This document shows positions 61,671 through 64,000 of a stretch of 64,000 nt of DNA, in pieces. Numbering within the stretch: the first letter of the stretch is position 1; the number at the start of each line of letters is the position of its first letter. The notes under the pieces were generated by a model. The model did not search any database. It saw only the letters and a list, made by a program, of their open reading frames with translations, and was not told the origin of the DNA. The position numbers and the translations under genes were made by a program. The stretch comes from Gp6-AA40 sp036407095 (GTDB lineage Bacteria; Acidobacteriota; Vicinamibacteria; Vicinamibacterales; UBA2999), in NCBI GenBank assembly GCA_036407095.1, contig DASWZV010000126.1, forward strand, positions 62,001 through 126,000. Reading direction: 5' to 3'.

Positions 61671-61697
61671 GAGCGGGGCCCAGGATGGGCCCCGCTC
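61671..61697. terminator. Bidirectional terminator hairpin
   Basis: A perfect 11-bp stem, GAGCGGGGCCC-aggat-GGGCCCCGCTC (61671-61697), lies between convergent stops and overlaps the stop codon of the SBP56-like gene. No T run is present on the plus side; AATTT occurs on the minus side. Confidence 0.75.
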
Positions 61698-62991
61698 ACT
61701 TCATTGCCACCCCATGCGGCCTCGCTGGCCCTGACGCAAACGCCGTGTCGAAGTCGACATCGAAGCGCCGATCGAGGGCGAGGCGATTCTTGAAGACCCT
61801 GATCACGCGGACGTGATGATCACCCTCGAAGTGAACCTTCCCGAAGTCGTCTTCATTGAGGAAATAGTCGCTGACGACCAGGCGCTTGTCATCGTCAGTG
61901 AGCGCAATCATGTGCGGACCCGCATCCACCCCGAGATTGACGATCCCGGCTTGAACGGGATGCTCGGGATCGGTGATGTCGAGCATCCCGACCTGGCCCG
62001 CCTGGAACAGCGCAAAGATCAACCGGTCGCCGGAGCGCGGCATGGCCATGAGCTGTGTCATCCCGCCGCGAACGGGAACCGGCACGTGCGGCACGATCGT
62101 TTCGCAGTCGAAGACGGCCTGCGCTGTCCCGTTCATGGTGTCGACGAGATACACCAGCCCATCGAACATCCCCGCCGTAAAGGCGCGTCCGAGCGGATCC
62201 CGGGGGATCAACTTGACGTCCATGGTGCCGAGCGCGGTCGGAATCTCGATCGTGCGGACAATCGACCGGTGTTGAAGATCCCAGACGCGAATGATCCCGC
62301 GCAGGAGCGGATCGCCGGGGACCACGTTCAGGGAGCTGGCCGGCATCATGAAGTCCGACGTCACCATCAGGTTGAGGTCTGGACGGGCCGAGATGCCATG
62401 CGGGTTGAAATCATGCTCCGGGGGATTGGCGGGCCATTCGCCAATCAGCTGCAGATTGCCGTCGAACTCGGCCACGCGACCGGGCGTCCCCCCGGTGTGG
62501 GAGCCCATCTGCGTGACGAGGAATCCGCCTTCCTTCAACGGCAGGAAGTCGTCCGTGATGTTGGAGAGCGTGCCGCTGGTCGAGAACATGAATCTCGGCC
62601 GGCGTGGCTCAGATACATCGAAAAAGAAGATGCTGTCGTGTCCGCGCAGCAGGGCCAGCAGCCCGCCACAGGCCAGGATGTTCCTGTCGGCGGACAGATG
62701 GCAATGGTGCGGCTCATTTCCGGAGCCGCCAGGCCCTGGGACGGGAACTGTCCTGATGACCCTCCCATAGCGGGGCGAGTCTTCGTCGAAGTCGATGACG
62801 GCAAGGAAATCTGGCGCGACTCGGGCCTGGTCGCCCGCCCAGACGTAGAGGGTTCTGGCGTTGTCCTCGTCATCCTGGCTGTCATCGCCGACAAACTGCG
62901 TCCCTGCGAGTACTGGAACCAGGAGTACTGGAACCAGCACCGCCAGCGTCCACATCCTGCCGACACCACGCCATGTCTGATTGGTGCTCAT
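61696..62991 (-). CDS. Selenium-binding protein 56 (SBP56)-like secreted protein
   Basis: ATG 62991 follows AAGGAGC; 431 residues. A hydrophobic leader (MWTLAVLVPVLLVPVLAGT) suggests export. The propeller resembles SBP56/methanethiol oxidase: YVWAGDQARVAPDFLAVIDFDE, EPHHCHLSADRNILACGG, SIFFFDVSEPRRPRF, EHDFNPHGISARPDLNLMVTSDFMMP, RSIVRTIEIP, and a final PHMIALTDDDKRLVVSDYF. Conserved His residues (PHHCH, PHG) are those proposed to bind copper in methanethiol oxidases. Usual members are cytosolic and about 460 residues. Confidence 0.82.
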   Translation of the reverse strand: MSTNQTWRGVGRMWTLAVLVPVLLVPVLAGTQFVGDDSQDDEDNARTLYVWAGDQARVAPDFLAVIDFDEDSPRYGRVIRTVPVPGPGGSGNEPHHCHLSADRNILACGGLLALLRGHDSIFFFDVSEPRRPRFMFSTSGTLSNITDDFLPLKEGGFLVTQMGSHTGGTPGRVAEFDGNLQLIGEWPANPPEHDFNPHGISARPDLNLMVTSDFMMPASSLNVVPGDPLLRGIIRVWDLQHRSIVRTIEIPTALGTMDVKLIPRDPLGRAFTAGMFDGLVYLVDTMNGTAQAVFDCETIVPHVPVPVRGGMTQLMAMPRSGDRLIFALFQAGQVGMLDITDPEHPVQAGIVNLGVDAGPHMIALTDDDKRLVVSDYFLNEDDFGKVHFEGDHHVRVIRVFKNRLALDRRFDVDFDTAFASGPARPHGVAMK

Positions 62992-63208
62992 CGTGCTCCT
63001 TGTCTGAGTCTGATTCTCTCTGCCAGCGCGGTTCGATCGGTCGCGCGATAGGAGCACAGATACGCGCGACATCCGCCTCGGTCAATTCCCGCGAGATTCC
63101 CGTGACGTGAAATGTTGATTCCCGCGAGTCCGTGGGGCTGAAGGCCGGGCCGCTGCGTCCAGATCCTCAGGGCGCCGCCGGAAGGATCGGTCGTCGTGGA
63201 CGACCTGT

Positions 63209-64000
63209 CTACGGCAGTCCGATCTGTCGGAGGAGTGTTTGAAAACGCGGCTCTGTCCGCAGCCCGTCGAAATCCGGTTCCACGTTCAGGCTGACGAGAT
63301 CAGAGCACCGGCGCTGAGCGCACGTCTCGAGCAGCGCTATAGCTTTGTCCTTATCACCACTCTGTGCGTAGTAACGGGCAGCCGTCACGAGCGCCCCGCT
63401 CTTCTTGAACGCCTCTCCACTCTGGCGCAGGAGCGCCTGGAAGCCGTCGCGCTGGAATGTGCGGGCGATGATTGGCACCTGATCCGGGGCGGCGACCGAC
63501 TGGCGCAGCGCCACCGCGTCGTTGAACAGCCCCTTGTGTCTGAGCGAACCCTCCAGCCAGAGGAGGGCCACTGAAAAATTCGGGTCCAGCTCGAGCGTTT
63601 TCCGGGCTTGCGCGATCGCCTCATCGTAACGGCGGGCGCGGTACAGCGCTCGGGCGACGTTCGCGTTCCCGATCACGGAAAGAGGATCGAGTTGCTCGGC
63701 CCGCTGGTGTTCTGCAATCGCCTCGTCGTGCCGGCCGAGGAGCGACAGGTAGCCGCCATGCCAGTTCCGGCCCAGGGCATCATTGGGATTCAGCTCGAGT
63801 CCTCGTCGAAACTCCCGATCTGCGCCGGCCCAGTCCCAGTCGTACCAGGTGTGCGCCGTGGCCATCGCGTAGTGGGCGCTTGCCAGCGTCTCGTCCAGCT
63901 GCAGCGCTCTTGCTGCCGCCGCCTTTCCGCGCGTCAGCGCCTCCTCGGTCGGGACCGCCGAGTACGCGCCAGCGACCAGGTAGGTATCCGAGAGGCCCGA
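63209..64000 (-). CDS. TPR-repeat protein, C-terminal part (5' end outside window)
   Basis: The frame is open to the window edge, so only the C-terminal 263 residues are visible. Tandem tetratricopeptide repeats are clear: WAGADREFRRGLELNPNDA, LLGRHDEAIAEHQRAEQLDPLS, ARRYDEAIAQARKTLELDPNF and SGDKDKAIALLETCAQRR, with a final DFDGLRTEPRFQTLLRQIGL. This end is typical of long bacterial regulators with an N-terminal winged-helix (CadC-like) or serine/threonine kinase domain, but that part is not in the window. Confidence 0.85.
   Translation of the reverse strand, partial: SGLSDTYLVAGAYSAVPTEEALTRGKAAAARALQLDETLASAHYAMATAHTWYDWDWAGADREFRRGLELNPNDALGRNWHGGYLSLLGRHDEAIAEHQRAEQLDPLSVIGNANVARALYRARRYDEAIAQARKTLELDPNFSVALLWLEGSLRHKGLFNDAVALRQSVAAPDQVPIIARTFQRDGFQALLRQSGEAFKKSGALVTAARYYAQSGDKDKAIALLETCAQRRCSDLVSLNVEPDFDGLRTEPRFQTLLRQIGLP

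Noticed and set aside
1..64000. Prophage, integrative element or insertion sequence
   Set aside because: No integrase, transposase, structural phage gene or tRNA-linked attachment repeat is visible; codon style is uniform along the window.

Overview
The window is a high-G+C bacterial chromosome segment. Secreted and envelope proteins dominate it: two TonB-dependent receptors with carboxypeptidase-regulatory-like heads, two ABC-type permeases of the MacB/FtsX kind without an adjacent ATPase, a DUF1592/DUF1552 pair, PQQ-type propellers, many Tat or Sec signal peptides, and PP2C-type signalling. This gene content is typical of Acidobacteriota, most likely Vicinamibacteria-like. That assignment comes from family content, not from a marker gene. 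There is no rRNA, tRNA, CRISPR array, phage or transposase in the window.

Layout. 1-6.5 kb: a partial membrane protein, then a tight operon of STAS-DUF4956 membrane protein, phosphate-type porin, CotH protein and TonB receptor; the last three overlap at start/stop codons. 6.5-8.5 kb: phosphoesterase lipoprotein and DUF3300 protein. 8.5-11.3 kb (minus): a two-gene operon of a membrane protein with a LysM-like domain and a divergent FtsZ/tubulin-like GTPase. 11.7-20.5 kb: small housekeeping and stress-type genes (VOC, DinB, histone-H1-like, sulfite-oxidase-like, RlpA, aldo/keto reductase, RRM protein) and a broken P-loop kinase gene. 20.7-31.9 kb: P450, amidase, metallo-beta-lactamase (MBL) fold proteins, HD-like protein, acetyltransferase, cytochrome-PQQ protein and multicopper oxidase. 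31.9-38.5 kb: OmpA-type protein, amidohydrolase, an LPXTG-like protein directly followed by a class D-like sortase, and a sugar dehydrogenase. 39.7-46.3 kb: a coupled operon DUF1592 - DUF1552 - secreted ankyrin protein - MBL-fold protein. 46.5-56.5 kb: SGNH hydrolase, large TonB receptor, a Tat-signal L-serine dehydratase, GH88/105-like hydrolase and a VOC-SpoIIE phosphatase fusion. 56.7-64 kb: two permeases, an SBP56-like protein and the end of a TPR protein.

The most distinctive elements are: (i) the FtsZ-like GTPase with a membrane-anchored partner; (ii) the dedicated sortase/LPKTAG pair in an apparently Gram-negative genome; (iii) an L-serine dehydratase that keeps all cluster cysteines but carries a Tat lipoprotein leader; (iv) a VOC-PP2C fusion; (v) a dispersed family of short palindromes (GTCCGSCT-nn-AGSCGGAC, often followed by CTACG), which occurs between genes and also inside reading frames. 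Non-coding DNA also holds long inverted repeats and 7-bp and 21-bp tandem arrays. All function calls come from reading the translations. No database search was possible.
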